A DNA stretch of 64,000 nucleotides. Origin: Fuerstiella sp. GTDB taxonomy: Bacteria > Planctomycetota > Planctomycetia > Planctomycetales > Planctomycetaceae. The stretch is taken from contig JALHMY010000024.1 of the NCBI GenBank assembly GCA_022843805.1, positions 36,155-100,154 of the forward strand, read 5' to 3'. Every line of letters begins with the position of its first letter. Position 1 is the stretch's first letter. The notes below the pieces were generated by a model. It made no database searches. It was not told where the DNA came from and was given only the letters and a program-made list of their open reading frames with translations. Shown here piece after piece: positions 55,247-64,000 of the stretch. The position numbers were made by a program, and so were the translations under genes.

Positions 55247-56551
55247 TCAGTGCTGCAGGTTTTTGTGCTGCGTCAGCATCAGATTACTGGTAAACGTCTG
55301 ACCACACACGTCACAGACAGCACTCTTCTTTGCGGCTGCGGATGCGACGGGTTTGGGTGTCAGTTCCCGTTGTCGTTTGGCTCGATCGGCGGCAATATCG
55401 CCTCGGTTCTTTGCCTCCGCCACCCTCACACGAATATGGGACTCCAGCGTGCTTGCAGCAGCGTCCCCCGCGAGCAGCTTCAGCAGAGTCGGATTCAGGA
55501 TCTGCAGCTCCTTGCATTCCACATCGAAGAGCTGCCAGTGATGCTCCGACTTAGCTCTTGAGGAATCATCCCACCAGTATTTTCGTGTGATTACAACCAG
55601 TGCAAGAATATTATGCGGGGGGACTGCATTGAGGCTCCGTTCCGGAAACGGATCCTTTCCGGCAATCTCCTGAAAATGTTCCGTATGGTAGCCTTTCATT
55701 GCGACGCTGATTCGAACTGCATAAACCTGTGTATCGTGTTCCAGGAATTTCCCCAGAGGGTCAGAGCCAACCCTCGCCGTGTGCCCCTTTGCGTTGACAA
55801 CAACCGGACTGATCCAGGTGGGATCAATTGGCCCCGCAGGAGGCTGATAAAGTGAGTAGTCAGTAAAAATTGGAAAGTGCACCAGTTGCTTGAAGTCCGT
55901 CCCGATACTGACAGCCGTATGCAGACAGTTATCCCGATTCATTCCCTTTCGCAGATAAATCGCACTTCGATAAACATCCAGCGAGTAAGGATGCCAGGGC
56001 TTATTCAGGCTCCATTCCGCATTGACACCATCCTGCCGGGCACGCGCCTGAAAACCTTCCACGCAAAGATCTTTGTACGGCCTCGCATCTGATCGCCAGC
56101 CGATTTTCATTGGAGCAGGAGAACCGCCGGAACTTGCAAAGTTTACCACTTCAGTAAACAGCGACGCAGCATCGGTCGCCGGGTTCATACGATATCCCTG
56201 AGCCCCCCCGGGTTCATACGGCACTCGAACAAAGCCAATGTGCAGCAGATTTCTCAGCATCTTCAGACGATGATAATCCTCAGTTGCCTCCGTATCAGTT
56301 CGCAACTGCCAGCCGCCCGGCCCTTTCTGGAACACTCCCTGAAAGGTTTCCACAAGCATCTGTTTGTCGGCGGTGCTGAGATCCGGAACTGTGATTGCTT
56401 CGTCCCAGAAGTAATTGAACCAGAAACCAAACCCAGGCCAGTCGTTGACGGCAGGACCTCGCAGACCACTGACTTCATTCCAGTCGGACTGCGAAAATCG
56501 TGTGGTAGCATCCTTTACAACAAGCGGAGTCGGGACCTTGCCAATGACCAT
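55247..56551 (-). CDS. Putative ADP-ribosyltransferase-like protein with C-terminal C2H2 zinc finger
   Basis: 434 residues, no signal peptide. I know of no named family. Residues 150-170 (IGWRSDARPYKDLCVEGFQA) resemble the first active-site block of cholera/pertussis-type ADP-ribosyltransferases, RxDxRP...GF. HTAVSIGTDF (211-220) sits where the STS block is expected, and PFPERSLNAVPPHNI (301-315) where the Glu plus 'GIPPxxI' block is expected, with Glu304 as candidate catalytic residue. Residues 413-434 are an exact classical C2H2 finger (C-x2-C-x3-F-x5-L-x2-H-x4-H). A basic linker (380-410) connects the two. The ATG lies 12 bases before a divergent gap. The transferase reading is inference; the zinc finger is directly visible. 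Confidence 0.6.
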   Translation of the reverse strand: MVIGKVPTPLVVKDATTRFSQSDWNEVSGLRGPAVNDWPGFGFWFNYFWDEAITVPDLSTADKQMLVETFQGVFQKGPGGWQLRTDTEATEDYHRLKMLRNLLHIGFVRVPYEPGGAQGYRMNPATDAASLFTEVVNFASSGGSPAPMKIGWRSDARPYKDLCVEGFQARARQDGVNAEWSLNKPWHPYSLDVYRSAIYLRKGMNRDNCLHTAVSIGTDFKQLVHFPIFTDYSLYQPPAGPIDPTWISPVVVNAKGHTARVGSDPLGKFLEHDTQVYAVRISVAMKGYHTEHFQEIAGKDPFPERSLNAVPPHNILALVVITRKYWWDDSSRAKSEHHWQLFDVECKELQILNPTLLKLLAGDAAASTLESHIRVRVAEAKNRGDIAADRAKRQRELTPKPVASAAAKKSAVCDVCGQTFTSNLMLTQHKNLQH

Positions 56552-56863
56552 AAATCGGTGTCCTTTTGAGTTTGGGATTTGAGGCCGTCAGATTACTTAA
56601 ACGCGATCCCGAATCAACTCATCCACGCGGTGATTTGAGGGAAACGTGCTCCGGATCTGTCCGGAAGCCAACGGAATTCACGGATATCACGGTCAAATGG
56701 CACGGCCGTGTCTCGCCAGGGACTAAGCCAGGACAACTCAGAGCACAAAGGCCGGTATTACTCAAAATTTTTATTCTGGCATGCTGATTGCCTATACCTG
56801 TTCTCTACCAGTTCAGAACGCTGGATGTTCTGATTCTTCGCTGAGTAAAGAAAGGTCAATGAA
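56552..56863. other. Divergent promoter region
   Basis: About 310 bases between the zinc-finger gene (minus) and the second DUF1559 gene (plus). No confident -35/-10 pair could be assigned. A ribosome-binding GAAAGG lies 6-11 bases before the ATG at 56864. No gene is called. Confidence 0.45.
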
Positions 56864-57886
56864 ATGTTGAACGAGGGGATTTCGAGACGTCAGGACAGCC
56901 GCCGGAACGGTCGCCTGAGGGGGTTTACTTTAATCGAACTGCTGGTTGTCATTGCGATTATAGCAATATTAGTTGCATTGCTGTTGCCTGCAGTTCAGCA
57001 GGCACGGGAAGCGGCACGAAGAATTCAATGCAGAAACAACCTGAAGCAAATCGGGCTCGCGCTGCACAATTACCATGACACTTACAACACCCTTCCTCCG
57101 GGGGTAGTTCATAAGAGTGGCAACCAGAACGTAGCGGCGCTGGCATCTTACGGCTGGGGCACATTCATCCTGCCGCAGCTGGAGCAGGCGAATATGTTCC
57201 AGACGATGCAGGCCAACGGCACTGATCTCGATCAGCTGCTGCGGCAATCAGCTAATCCTGCCGTACAGGCTCTGCCGCAGCAAAAGCTGACTGTCTATCG
57301 TTGCCCCTCAGATACTGCCCCGGATCTGAATTCAAAACGAGAATGGGATGTTCCCTACAGCCCGTTCTTTGGAGGACGCCCGGTCCACCTTGCGACATCA
57401 AACTACGTCGGTGTTTCCGGATCTCGATGGTCCACTCCTGAAGAATGGATTGTTACTGGAAGAGACCCGTATGGCACATTCTGGGGTGACAGTAAAACGC
57501 AGTTCCGTGATTTCACGGACGGCCTGTCGAACACTTTCATCGCTGGTGAGCGTGACTGGCAGCTGGGCTGGGCCGCAAACTGGGTTGGCCAGAGAAACTA
57601 TACCGGCACCGGCATCTGGGGTTCACGCCAGAACCTCGCGATCCTCGACGTAAAGATTAATGACCCGGTGCTGCAGCCTAATGGAAATCCCGCTGTTACA
57701 CGCGGCTTCAGCAGTCGACACACTGGAGGAGCACAGTTTCTCTTTGGCGATGGCAGTGTGCATTTCCTCAGTGAAAACATTGAATTTAACAACGTCAATC
57801 CGAACCTCGCGAGTCCTGCCGCAAACATTGGTCTGTTTCAAAAACTGGGACGTCGAAACGACGGGCATGTCATTGGCTCTTTCTGA
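56864..57886 (+). CDS. DUF1559 prepilin-like protein
   Basis: 340 residues. [20 protein letters not shown] is the prepilin peptidase site and membrane helix; [33 protein letters not shown] follows, the DUF1559 signature, and the C-terminus has [18 protein letters not shown]. The leader is 19 residues, a normal length, which supports this start. It is a paralogue of the protein at 6884-8032 and heads the second cassette of lipoprotein, DUF1549/DUF1553 and DUF1501 genes. The two prepilin-like proteins presumably fill similar surface roles, which are not known. Confidence 0.92.
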   Translation: MLNEGISRRQDSRRNGRLRGFTLIELLVVIAIIAILVALLLPAVQQAREAARRIQCRNNLKQIGLALHNYHDTYNTLPPGVVHKSGNQNVAALASYGWGTFILPQLEQANMFQTMQANGTDLDQLLRQSANPAVQALPQQKLTVYRCPSDTAPDLNSKREWDVPYSPFFGGRPVHLATSNYVGVSGSRWSTPEEWIVTGRDPYGTFWGDSKTQFRDFTDGLSNTFIAGERDWQLGWAANWVGQRNYTGTGIWGSRQNLAILDVKINDPVLQPNGNPAVTRGFSSRHTGGAQFLFGDGSVHFLSENIEFNNVNPNLASPAANIGLFQKLGRRNDGHVIGSF

Positions 57887-57926
57887 TTTGAAGTGGAATT
57901 CTCAGAATAAGAAGGATAGTTTGCAC

Positions 57927-58358
57927 ATGTCAGAAAACGGTAGACGGATTCTGGGCCTGCTGCTGATGATCGGCGCGGCAGCAGGTTGCTCGGAAGGACC
58001 GGAGCTTGGTGAAGTGAGCGGAACGGTGTCCATGGGCGGGAAGCCGATACCGTTTGCCTATGTCGTATTTCAGCCGGTCGATCCGCCCGGCACGTATGGC
58101 TCGGCCTATACGCTGATTGACGGGACATACGAGATTCAGTTTTCACAGTCCCGTTCTGGTGCAATGGTAGGACAACATAAAGTCTCCATCCGCACCGCGG
58201 GGCTCGATGAAGTTGAGGTAGAGGATAAGAAAACAGGGCTTATGAAGAAGCCTGATCTGCCAGAAGGATATAAAGCTGGTCTGGAACTGGAATTTGACCG
58301 GGAAGTCAGGTCGGGCGGAAATGTACATGACTTTGAGCTTCCGGCAGGTGGTAAATGA
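57927..58358 (+). CDS. Small lipoprotein, transthyretin-like
   Basis: 143 residues from the ATG at 57927, chosen for the signal peptide (RRILGLLLMIGAAAGC, lipobox AAGC with Cys at 20) and AAGGA upstream. The mature domain (EVSGTVSMGGKPIPFAYVVF, then TYEIQFSQS and GQHKVSIRTAG) is a carboxypeptidase-regulatory/transthyretin-like beta sandwich. It is the counterpart of the lipoprotein at 6322-6681, lies 40 bases after the DUF1559 stop, and its stop overlaps an upstream ATG of the next frame by ATGA. Confidence 0.8.
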   Translation: MSENGRRILGLLLMIGAAAGCSEGPELGEVSGTVSMGGKPIPFAYVVFQPVDPPGTYGSAYTLIDGTYEIQFSQSRSGAMVGQHKVSIRTAGLDEVEVEDKKTGLMKKPDLPEGYKAGLELEFDREVRSGGNVHDFELPAGGK

Positions 58359-58450
58359 GACGCATATACACGATAAAAACTGTTCCGGAACGCCGCCGTT
58401 CTGATCAACGAACCCGGAAGAATGCACTTAAAGGTCGCTGGAGAACGCTC

Positions 58451-61111
58451 ATGACGACACTTTGCGGAGGAAATCTGTCCCTGAGTCTGAGGACGGCCCT
58501 GACGATCCTGAGCTGTGCAGTGATAGGATCATCCTCACCCGCCGCGCTTGCCTCATCGGCGGACGAACAGGATGCAACACAGTCAGCCCGACTGGAATTC
58601 TTTGAAAAGAAGGTTCGGCCGCTGCTCGTTTCTCGTTGCTATGCGTGTCATTCGGCAGATACAAAACCAGCGGGAGGGCTGCGTGTTGATGACCTCAATG
58701 GTTTGCTGAACGGCGGTGAAGCCGGGGCAGCCGTTGTTCCGGGGGACGTCAATACCAGTCTCTTGTTGCAGCGAGTCTCCGCTGAGGCCGGAAAACGCCG
58801 CATGCCGGCAGAGGGCGATCCGCTGACGGATGAACAGATTGCTGACCTCCGGCAATGGATACAGGACGGCGCTGTCTGGCCAGCGGTGGCTGTGCCGGAG
58901 TCCTTTGGAAAAACTTATGAGTGGTACGGTGATGTTCGGGCGAACCACTGGGCCTGGCAGCCCATTCAGAAGCCACAGGTGCCTGTAACACAGTCTGCGG
59001 ACTGGGCTCGCGGCGACATTGACCGATTTATCCTTTCCACTCTGGAGGCTCAGGGCCTGGCTCCGGCCGGAGAAGCAGATCGCTCAGTGCTGATTCGTCG
59101 AGTGACCTACGATCTGACGGGGCTCGCTCCCACTCAGGCCGATGTGGATGCTTTCGTCAGTGATACAGCATCCGATGCGTTTGAACGAGTTGTGGATCGG
59201 CTGCTGCAGTCAGAAGCATTCGGTGAACAGTGGGGTCGTCACTGGCTGGATGTGGCAAGATATGGGGAATCAACAGGCCCTTCACGAAATATTCCGTACC
59301 CACACGCATGGCGATATCGTGATTATGTGATCGACGCCTTCAATGCCGATGTGCCATTCAATCAGTTTATCCGTGAACAGATTGCCGGCGACCTGCTGCC
59401 AACAACTTCTGATACCGAACGAAATCGTCAAGCGATTGCCACCGGTTTTCTGGCCATCGGAGTTAAGGACGTCAATCAGCGTTTTAAGATTCGCTTTGAG
59501 ATGGACAATGTGGACGAACAGATTGATGTTGTTTCCCGGTCTGTACTCGGACTGACGGTCAGCTGTGCTCGATGCCACGATCACAAGTTCGATCCAATAC
59601 CCACCACCGACTACTATGCTCTGGCGGGTATCTTTACAAGTTCTGAAAACGCCTCCGGTCTTCGAAATCAGATGGGCGGCAGCGGACTTGCCTATTATGT
59701 TCCCGCAAATCTCGTGCGTCTCAGCGGACATGAGATCCCTGCTCCTCCGGCTGAGAAACTGGCGGCTCTGGAAGCAAAGGTGGCCGAGACGAAAGCGAAA
59801 TGGGACACGATTCGCGGGACCCCGGCCGGTCTGAAGAAGCAGCCCAATGGCCAGCCTGTGCAAAGAAAATTCCGTGTACAGTATGACAAGGCTCTGGCCG
59901 ACCTGAATGCACTGAAAGACCCTGTGGAAAACGGAGGTGCCGTGCATGGAATTCGTGAAGGCAAAGTCGCCGATACAGCCGTTCGTCTGCGGGGCGAAGC
60001 GGAAAAACATGGGCCAGTCGTTCCGAGAGGATTTTTGACGACATTTAGTGTGCCTGGCGCTGCCCCTGTCGATGTTCAGCAAAGCGGACGACTGCAACTG
60101 GCAGACTGGATGACCAGCGACAATAATCCGCTGACACCGCGAGTCGCCGTTAATCGCATCTGGCATCACCTGTTTGGAAGAGGGATTGTCTCCACCGTTG
60201 ACAATTTCGGCACCACGGGAGATGTGCCCTCTCACCCTGAACTTCTTGATCACCTGGCGGGTGGGTTCGTCCACGATGGATGGAGCGTCAAACGGCTGAT
60301 CCGGTCCATTCTGCTGTCTCGCACCTATCAGCTGTCATCAGAATCTTCCGCACAAAACGTGGCTAAGGATCCTTCCAATCGCTGGCTTTGGCGGCACTCT
60401 CCGCGAAGACTGTCGGCCGAGGAGATCCGGGACTCGATGCTTGCAGCTTCTGGAAAACTGATTGAAAGCCGCCCGGATGGTTCACCTGCCCGTGAACTGA
60501 AAATGATCGAAATTCGAGACAACGGACCAGAGGCCGCTCAGCTGCACGCTAAAGCAGCGAAAAGTACATTTCGCAGCATCTATCTGCCGTTGCTGAGAGG
60601 TGTCGTTCCGACAACTCTGGAAGTATTCGACCCGGCCGAACAGACACTGGTCACCGGAAATCGTCAGACGACCAACGTTCCAGGGCAGGCTTTGTTCATG
60701 CTGAATTCATCCTTTGTCAGGCGTCAGTCGCTTTCGCTTGCTGAACTGGTGCTTGGTCGGCAGGATCTGGACGATAACGGAAAGCTGACACTCGCATGGC
60801 AGAAGGTTCTTGGACGTTTGCCGGAAGAGTCCGAGCGACAGGAGGCGATCATTTTTCTGGCGAATCTGGAAGAGGCGGAACGCGAGCGGCTGTCACGATC
60901 ATCGGATCTGGCTGCAAATGAAGGCGCGGCAAACACTGCAGTCACAACTCCTGCAGCTCCCGAAGTTCCTCCACTCGATCCGGATCAGGTCGACCAGACC
61001 GGAGTCGCCATTGCGGAAGACAACGTTGTCAGCAGTGATCCTCGCCTGTCCGCATGGATGGCACTGAGTCAGGCTTTGTTCGGTACTGCTGAGTTTCGAT
61101 ATGTGCGGTAG
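58451..61111 (+). CDS. Planctomycete cytochrome C / DUF1549-DUF1553 protein
   Basis: 886 residues from the ATG at 58451, which has GGAG 7 bases upstream and gives a signal peptide (LRTALTILSCAVIGSSSPAALA). An in-frame ATG at 58355 overlaps the lipoprotein stop (ATGA) and would add 32 basic residues, so it is the less likely start. Domains: PSCyt1 haem motif SRCYACHSADTKPAGGLRVDD, DUF1549 with [18 protein letters not shown], and DUF1553 (NRIWHHLFGRGIV, RHSPRRLSAEEIRDSMLAAS, LFMLNSSFV). The function is unknown; the protein should be periplasmic. The DUF1501 gene follows after 62 bases. Confidence 0.9.
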   Translation: MTTLCGGNLSLSLRTALTILSCAVIGSSSPAALASSADEQDATQSARLEFFEKKVRPLLVSRCYACHSADTKPAGGLRVDDLNGLLNGGEAGAAVVPGDVNTSLLLQRVSAEAGKRRMPAEGDPLTDEQIADLRQWIQDGAVWPAVAVPESFGKTYEWYGDVRANHWAWQPIQKPQVPVTQSADWARGDIDRFILSTLEAQGLAPAGEADRSVLIRRVTYDLTGLAPTQADVDAFVSDTASDAFERVVDRLLQSEAFGEQWGRHWLDVARYGESTGPSRNIPYPHAWRYRDYVIDAFNADVPFNQFIREQIAGDLLPTTSDTERNRQAIATGFLAIGVKDVNQRFKIRFEMDNVDEQIDVVSRSVLGLTVSCARCHDHKFDPIPTTDYYALAGIFTSSENASGLRNQMGGSGLAYYVPANLVRLSGHEIPAPPAEKLAALEAKVAETKAKWDTIRGTPAGLKKQPNGQPVQRKFRVQYDKALADLNALKDPVENGGAVHGIREGKVADTAVRLRGEAEKHGPVVPRGFLTTFSVPGAAPVDVQQSGRLQLADWMTSDNNPLTPRVAVNRIWHHLFGRGIVSTVDNFGTTGDVPSHPELLDHLAGGFVHDGWSVKRLIRSILLSRTYQLSSESSAQNVAKDPSNRWLWRHSPRRLSAEEIRDSMLAASGKLIESRPDGSPARELKMIEIRDNGPEAAQLHAKAAKSTFRSIYLPLLRGVVPTTLEVFDPAEQTLVTGNRQTTNVPGQALFMLNSSFVRRQSLSLAELVLGRQDLDDNGKLTLAWQKVLGRLPEESERQEAIIFLANLEEAERERLSRSSDLAANEGAANTAVTTPAAPEVPPLDPDQVDQTGVAIAEDNVVSSDPRLSAWMALSQALFGTAEFRYVR

Positions 61112-61173
61112 GAAATGGAATCTGAGCCGGACGACTGGAAACACGGATTATTCTTTTAAAAGGATCAGTTTGT

Positions 61174-62541
61174 ATGCTGCCACAGTATCAGACTTCGCGA
61201 CGTGATCTGCTGAAGTCAACAAGTGCAGGATTTGGCATGCTGGCACTCGCCGCAATGCTGAAGAGTGATCGTGCAAAAGCGGCAACTGAAAGCGCGAAGA
61301 GCTCCTTACAGCCGAAGTTCGCACATTTCCCGCCCCGGGCTAAACGCATTATCTTCGTGTTTATGCAGGGGGCGGTTTCTCAGGTCGACACTTTTGAGTA
61401 CAAGCCACAACTTCAGAAGGATCATGGCAAAACCGGTCCTGAGGGCGGCAAGCTGGTCGGCAGCCGATTTCGATTCCGTCAGTACGGAGAAACCGGTTCG
61501 TGGTTTTCGGAGCTGCTGCCAAACCTGGCCACCCATGCAGATAAAATGTGCTGGCTTCGAGGACTGCATACGGACACGCCAGCTCATCCTCAGGCTGTCG
61601 TGCAGTTGCATACAGGAGCCGCAAATGCAACGCTGACACGCCCCAGCATGGGTGCATGGATGCTGTATGGACTCGGCACGGAAAATCAGGATCTGCCGGG
61701 ATATGTTACCATCAATCCACCACCAAACTTTGGAGGTGCGGTTAACTTTGGCAGTGCGTTTCTTCCGGCCCACTTTCAGGGAAGCCGTATTAACGATCAG
61801 GGGTATCTGCCGAATCTGAAGGCCCGGACGGACAGCGGAATACAACGACGGCAGCTGGATTTCATTCAGAATATGAATCAGCGTTTTGCCAGTTTGCCGG
61901 GTACTCCGGCTGACGTGGAAGGTGTGATTCAGTCGTATGAACTTGCATTTCGCATGCAGGGGAAGGTACCGGAACTTCTCGATATCTCAGATGAACCCCA
62001 GCAGGTACTGGATGCTTACGGCGTTCGTCCAGGCCCGGCCGGCTCGTTTGCCCGGCAGTGTGTGATGGCGCGTCGGCTGAGTGAAGCGGGTGTTCGTTTT
62101 GTTGAGATCTGCCAGCCAGGATGGGACCACCATAACAATCTTCACAAAGGTCTGATCGACCGATGCCAGTCTGTGGATCAGTCAACAGCTGCTCTGCTGA
62201 CCGATCTTGAGCAGCGTGGGCTGCTGGATGAAACTCTGGTGTTGTTTGGCAGTGAGTTCGGCCGTCAGCCGACGTCACAGGGCGAAGACGGACGCGACCA
62301 CAATATCACGGGATACCCGATGTTTCTGGCCGGTGCCGGAGTGAAGAAGGGATTTGTCTACGGCGGAACGGACGAATATGGCGTGCGGGCTGTCGAAGGC
62401 CGAATGCATACCAATGACCTGCATGCAACCTTGCTGGCACTCATGGGGCTCGACCACGAACAACTGACATATCCGTACGCAGGCCGGGAATTCCGGCTGA
62501 CGGATGTGGCCGGTGAAGTCAAACGAGAGATCTTTGCCTGA
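61174..62541 (+). CDS. DUF1501 domain secreted protein
   Basis: 455 residues. The start is supported by AAGGA and a Tat-like signal (TSRRDLLKSTSAGFGMLALAA). The body has IIFVFMQGAVSQVDTFEYKP, TRPSMGAWMLYGLG, CQPGWDHHNN, LVLFGSEFGRQPTSQG and GRDHN, as in DUF1501. It is the paralogue of the protein at 599-2068 and again the last gene of its cassette. Its transcript is probably stopped by the symmetric hairpin at 62574-62607. Confidence 0.92.
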   Translation: MLPQYQTSRRDLLKSTSAGFGMLALAAMLKSDRAKAATESAKSSLQPKFAHFPPRAKRIIFVFMQGAVSQVDTFEYKPQLQKDHGKTGPEGGKLVGSRFRFRQYGETGSWFSELLPNLATHADKMCWLRGLHTDTPAHPQAVVQLHTGAANATLTRPSMGAWMLYGLGTENQDLPGYVTINPPPNFGGAVNFGSAFLPAHFQGSRINDQGYLPNLKARTDSGIQRRQLDFIQNMNQRFASLPGTPADVEGVIQSYELAFRMQGKVPELLDISDEPQQVLDAYGVRPGPAGSFARQCVMARRLSEAGVRFVEICQPGWDHHNNLHKGLIDRCQSVDQSTAALLTDLEQRGLLDETLVLFGSEFGRQPTSQGEDGRDHNITGYPMFLAGAGVKKGFVYGGTDEYGVRAVEGRMHTNDLHATLLALMGLDHEQLTYPYAGREFRLTDVAGEVKREIFA

Positions 62542-62573
62542 GCAGATACTGTTGCAGCTAACCATATTAAAGC

Positions 62574-62607
62574 AATCACCCCTGCGTCATTCGACGCAGG
62601 GGTGATT
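62574..62607. terminator. Symmetric hairpin between convergent genes
   Basis: AATCACCCCTGCGTC (62574-62588) is the exact reverse complement of GACGCAGGGGTGATT (62593-62607), a 15-bp stem with a 4-base loop. The run of T/A on both sides is short, but the location 33 bases after the DUF1501 stop and ahead of the convergent PEP-CTERM gene fits a bidirectional terminator. Confidence 0.75.
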
Positions 62608-62695
62608 TCATGTTCTGTCAATGCCGAGGCCGCTGTCTTGACTTACGCCACGACCATACCCGGTTTATGGACAGTGCCACTATTGCAGGATGCCA

Positions 62696-63379
62696 CTATT
62701 TCAGCATACTGCGACGGCGGAAACCCATTGCCCCTGCGGCAAGGCACAGGCCAAACACCAAACCGGATGCCGGTTCCGGAACTGCCGTGACACCCGCCAT
62801 TGAGGCATCAGGAGCAAAATCCGGAATAGCAGCATTGCCAGTGATTCCGGCCATGCGTGGCCACAGATTCCATGTGTAAGCCAGTGGTGCGAAACCTTTG
62901 GTCGGAAACAGTGCCAGATTTAAAGCCTTTGTCCCAATCGACGCTCCGCTGATCAGTACAGTTCCTGCTGAGAATACAAAGTTGTTTGCAGGCGTAATCA
63001 GGTCATTAAACTGACCGGTTCCATTTGGCCGCAACTGAACAACCGAGTCAAAAAAGACCCCGGCGCCAACTGGAAGTCCACCCGTATTGAATCGCTCAGT
63101 ACCAGCACCACGATTCAATCCAAAGACATACGTTACTCCTGTGGTCGTGCCGATGTCAGCGGCCATCGTCGAAAAGAACTGAATCGTACCAGCACTGGTG
63201 TTGACTCTGACTTCTGCGGCAAGCACGTCCAGATCACCGCCCTGAGGCCCCGTATAGCTGGCCAGAAAATCGCCGCTGGGATCCATCACAACTCCTGCAA
63301 CGCCGGAAAGCGGAACCGCCATCCAGGCAATCAATACTGCCAGCACTCCTGGCACAGAAAATACAACTGAGCTTCGCAT
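62696..63379 (-). CDS. PEP-CTERM sorting domain protein
   Basis: 227 residues from the ATG at 63379 (GGGAGCG 7-13 bases upstream; the frame is open to 63463). A signal peptide (VLAVLIAWMAVPLSGVAG) precedes a beta-rich domain (about 35-200), which resembles planctomycete surface proteins without a named family: DVLAAEVRVNTSAGTIQFFS, VTYVFGLNRGAGTERFNTGG, FDSVVQLRPNG. The C-terminus is a complete PEP-CTERM signal: VPEPASGLVFGLCLAAGAMG, then FRRR, which directs cleavage and attachment by an exosortase. No exosortase gene is in the window. Confidence 0.85.
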   Translation of the reverse strand: MRSSVVFSVPGVLAVLIAWMAVPLSGVAGVVMDPSGDFLASYTGPQGGDLDVLAAEVRVNTSAGTIQFFSTMAADIGTTTGVTYVFGLNRGAGTERFNTGGLPVGAGVFFDSVVQLRPNGTGQFNDLITPANNFVFSAGTVLISGASIGTKALNLALFPTKGFAPLAYTWNLWPRMAGITGNAAIPDFAPDASMAGVTAVPEPASGLVFGLCLAAGAMGFRRRSMLK

Positions 63380-63586
63380 AATTAATCGCTCCCTTCGTCT
63401 GCAGATTCTTTGTCCACAGACACTAACATAGAAATGAACATCGAACCGAAACACTAAAACCAAATAGACAAAAACGGGGTTCCGAAAATGACACCCTACC
63501 GACTTCTACACCAATCCACGTTTTATTGCAATTTCATCTCCGTTGTTTAAAGCCAACCGCATTAGGCCAGTGGCGAAATTGTCTTT

Positions 63587-64000
63587 ACCGGGAGGGCGAG
63601 GGAATTGCCGAGGTTTTTACCGGGAGGGCAAGGCTCCCGCCGAGCCGAGCTTTTTACCGGGAGGGCGAGGCTCCCGCCGAGCCGAGCATTTTACCGGGAG
63701 GGCGAGGCTCCCGCCGAGCCGAGCATTTTACCGGGAGGGCGAGGCTCCCGCCGAGCCGAGCTTTTTACCGGGAGGGCAAGGCTCCCGCCGAGCCGAGCAT
63801 TTTACCGGGAGGGCAAGGCTCCCGCCGAGCCAAGCATTTTACCGGGAGGGCGAGGCTCCCGCCGAGCCGAGCATTTTACCGGGAGGGCAAGGCTCCCGCC
63901 GAGCCGAGCATTTTACCGGGAGGGCGAGGCTCCCGCCGAGCCGAGCATTTTACCGGGAGGGCGAGGCTCCCGCCGAGCCGAGCCTTTTACCGGGAGGGCG
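63587..64000. repeat. 37-bp tandem palindromic array, running off the window
   Basis: Units start at 63587 (a degenerate 32-base unit), then at 63619, 63656, 63693, 63730, 63767, 63804, 63841, 63878, 63915 and 63952, each exactly 37 bases, with a further partial unit at 63989 cut by the window end. The consensus is ACCGGGAGGGCGAGGCTCCC, then GCCGAGCCGAGCATTTT. Each unit holds its own stem (GGGAG/CTCCC and GGCTC/GAGCC). Units differ by single bases only (G/A at the GGGC[GA]AGG position; CATTTT/CTTTTT/CCTTTT). There are no spacers. Confidence 0.9.

Noticed and set aside
59282..60274. 330-residue minus-strand frame
   Set aside because: It is antisense to the DUF1549/DUF1553 gene; typical shadow of a GC-rich coding strand.
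63587..64000. CRISPR array
   Set aside because: The repeat unit is exactly tandem with no unique spacers, and there are no cas genes in the window.

Overview
The window looks like a chromosomal segment of a marine-type planctomycete (Planctomycetales/Planctomycetaceae-like). The evidence is gene content: two sets of DUF1559 (prepilin-like), DUF1549/DUF1553 (planctomycete cytochrome C) and DUF1501 genes, a very large PVC-type membrane-bound dehydrogenase fusion, a PEP-CTERM protein, and long spacers with palindromic repeats. There are no rRNA or tRNA genes that I could recognise. I cannot fix the genus from sequence alone.

Layout. 1-9.6 kb: the 5' part of an outer-membrane-type protein, then a minus-strand set (read right to left: DUF1559, small lipoprotein, low-molecular-weight phosphatase/arsenate-reductase-like, DUF1549-DUF1553, DUF1501), and a plus-strand secreted Gly/His/Tyr-rich protein. 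9.8-16 kb: a 2073-residue secreted fusion of polysaccharide-deacetylase-like, ceramidase-like, PVC dehydrogenase, HEAT, cytochrome c and carbohydrate-binding-like parts. 16.4-20.3 kb: a CHASE4 histidine kinase and a hybrid REC-kinase-REC protein. 20.2-29.9 kb: housekeeping genes (cysteine desulfurase-like, SEC-C/TPR protein, DUF4432 epimerase-like, rlmN, a secreted unknown, truD, YaiI/YqxD). 29.9-32.3 kb: a decayed mobile-element region with an IS66-like transposase tail, several repeat families, a 60-bp duplicate of a neighbouring gene end, an orphan ORF and an antitoxin-like gene.

33-43.5 kb (minus strand): a type VI secretion 'spike cargo' module, vgrG, FHA-FHA-DUF2169-pentapeptide, pentapeptide protein, DUF3540 and DUF4150 PAAR-like, followed by a Rieske oxygenase. 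No T6SS sheath, baseplate or ATPase genes are present here. 44-55.2 kb (plus strand): a probable C30 carotenoid (carotenoic acid glycoside/ester) operon: squalene-synthase-like enzyme, two CrtN/CrtP-type desaturases/oxidases, aldehyde dehydrogenase, acyltransferase, glycosyltransferase, an ABC exporter translationally coupled to them, and a DUF2141 protein.

55.2-56.5 kb: on the opposite strand, an unrecognised protein whose middle resembles cholera/pertussis-type ADP-ribosyltransferases and whose last 22 residues form a textbook C2H2 zinc finger; this is the most unusual single gene in the window. 56.8-62.5 kb: a second DUF1559-lipoprotein-DUF1549/DUF1553-DUF1501 cassette, in the same gene order as the first but without the phosphatase. 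62.7-64 kb: a PEP-CTERM protein and a 37-bp tandem palindromic array that runs off the window; a related copy of its unit forms a large hairpin near 43.8 kb, between the T6SS and carotenoid clusters.

Coordinates of coding regions include the stop codon. Where an upstream in-frame start exists I chose the start supported by a ribosome binding site, signal peptide or family start, and say so.
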